From: Stutzerimonas stutzeri
GTDB taxonomy: Bacteria > Pseudomonadota > Gammaproteobacteria > Pseudomonadales > Pseudomonadaceae
Reading direction: 5' to 3'
Length of the DNA stretch: 64,000 nucleotides
Assembly (NCBI RefSeq): GCF_024448895.1
Contig: NZ_JAMOIC010000022.1
Span: 1 to 64,000 of the forward strand
This document shows positions 63,103-64,000 of the stretch, in pieces. Below the pieces are notes generated by a model. The model saw nothing but the letters and a program-made list of their open reading frames with translations. It searched no databases and was not told where the DNA came from. Positions within the stretch are counted from its first letter, which is position 1. Each line of letters starts with the position of its first letter. Made by a program: the position numbers and the translations under genes.

Positions 63103-64000
63103 TCACTGCACGGCTAGGGCTTTGTCCAGAAGCTCTTTGCCGCCTTTTACCTTCTCGGCAAAGTACTGATACGAGGATTCGCGTGCGACCTGCATCCAGG
63201 CGTCGTGCTGTTCCTTGTTCAGGCTCACAACCTCCACACCGGCTTTGGTGAAGGTATCGCTCATGCGCTTTTCGCCCTTGGGGCCTTCTTCGGCGAAGTA
63301 GGCTTCGGCTTTGCTGGCTGCGGCGAGCATCGCTTCCTGCTGTTCAGGCGTCAGGCGCTCGAAGCTACGCTTGGAGATCAACACGGGCTCATACATGAAC
63401 CACAAGGCGTTCTCGCCCGGCGCGGTCAGGCATTTCACCTGCTCGTACAGGCGGTACGAGACGAAGCTGTCGTTCGAGGTGTTGGCGGCGTCCAGTACGC
63501 CGGTCTGCATACCGGTGTAGATTTCCGACGATGGCATCGAAGAAATCGAGGCGCCGGCAGCGGCAAGCATGTTTTCGAAGGCAGGACCTGCGGCGCGGAT
63601 GACCTGTCCCTTGATGGTATCCGGCGAAGTAATGCAGCTCTTCTTCGATGCGAATCCGCCAGCCAGCCAGGCATCGGCCAGAATGATTGCGCCGTTCTTC
63701 TCCGCCAGCGCGTGGATCTCCTTCATGAAGTCGGAGTCGTTCAGGCGCTCGGCATGCTCATAGTTCTTGACCAGACCCGGCATCAAGGTGGCAGAAAACT
63801 GCGGAACGCGACCGGACGCGTAGTCCAGCGGCAAGGCCGTCATGTCGAGTTGCCCCCGCGTCAGCGCGCCCCATTGTTCATTGGCCTTGTACAGGGACGA
63901 CGCGGAATAGATCTGGATCTTCAGGCCGACGTCGGCGGCGGCGACTTCCCGAGCGATGATCTGCACCATTTCATCACGGGGGTCACCTTGGTTGCCTGGA
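63103..64000 (-). CDS. dctP: TRAP transporter substrate-binding protein DctP, N-terminus outside the window
   Basis: Periplasmic solute receptor of the DctP family. At least 299 residues are visible; the frame stays open to the window edge (GDPRDEMVQIIAREV), so the signal peptide lies outside. Motifs include QIYSASSLYKANEQWGALTR, the conserved Arg region VIRAAGPAFENML, and PSSEIYTGMQTGVLDAANT. It is the first gene of dctPQM. Confidence 0.93.
   Translation of the reverse strand, partial: PGNQGDPRDEMVQIIAREVAAADVGLKIQIYSASSLYKANEQWGALTRGQLDMTALPLDYASGRVPQFSATLMPGLVKNYEHAERLNDSDFMKEIHALAEKNGAIILADAWLAGGFASKKSCITSPDTIKGQVIRAAGPAFENMLAAAGASISSMPSSEIYTGMQTGVLDAANTSNDSFVSYRLYEQVKCLTAPGENALWFMYEPVLISKRSFERLTPEQQEAMLAAASKAEAYFAEEGPKGEKRMSDTFTKAGVEVVSLNKEQHDAWMQVARESSYQYFAEKVKGGKELLDKALAVQ

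Overview
The window is the replication-origin region of a Pseudomonas-type gammaproteobacterial chromosome, followed by about 35 kb of accessory and catabolic genes. The gene order gyrB-recF-dnaN-dnaA / oriC / rpmH-rnpA-yidD-yidC-mnmE-mnmG-rsmG-parA-parB-atpIBEFHAGDC-glmU-glmR-glmS, near-identity of DnaA, RnpA, GyrB and MnmG to Pseudomonas proteins as remembered, and parS sites of the Pseudomonas kind all point there. The 75-residue AtpE and the accessory content suggest the stutzeri group (Pseudomonas/Stutzerimonas), but this is inference.

Layout. (1) 1-6379: replication genes on the minus strand, with three ParB-binding parS sites, two of them inside recF. (2) 6380-6886: oriC, with DnaA boxes and an AT-rich stretch; one DnaA box overlaps the likely dnaA promoter. 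(3) 6887-16087: ribosome, RNA-processing, membrane-insertion and tRNA-modification genes, parAB and atpI. A second origin-like stretch (about 10950-11215) lies upstream of mnmG. It copies part of oriC, including two DnaA-box-like sites exactly 101 bp apart in both places. (4) 15598-22830: the F1Fo ATP synthase operon, with a near-consensus promoter and a strong terminator. (5) 22894-29224: amino-sugar genes glmU, glmR and glmS, interrupted by a chemoreceptor gene. glmR has a 17-bp inverted repeat abutting its start codon. The end of glmS carries the expected attTn7 site.

(6) 29300-34157 and 43427-48769: two complete iron-siderophore signalling modules, each with a Fur-box-like site, an ECF sigma factor, a FecR-type regulator and a TonB-dependent transducer. 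The first ends in a periplasmic siderophore esterase and the second in a PepSY membrane protein (Fox-like). (7) Between them: a red-light operon on the minus strand (bacteriophytochrome, single-domain response regulator, hybrid histidine kinase, heme oxygenase), then an SMI1/KNR4 protein, a DUF3301 protein, a CobW-type GTPase, two exported proteins and a fourth parS site at 42793.

(8) 48869-52422: a TAXI-type TRAP transporter with a DUF1850 partner. (9) 52796-54658: small genes including an orphan phnN and a DedA-like protein. (10) 54775-60914: the malonate decarboxylase operon mdcABCDEGH, facing a DctP/Q/M TRAP transporter at the right edge that probably imports its substrate in place of MadLM. 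The dctP gene runs off the window. No rRNA, tRNA, CRISPR array, prophage or insertion sequence was recognised.
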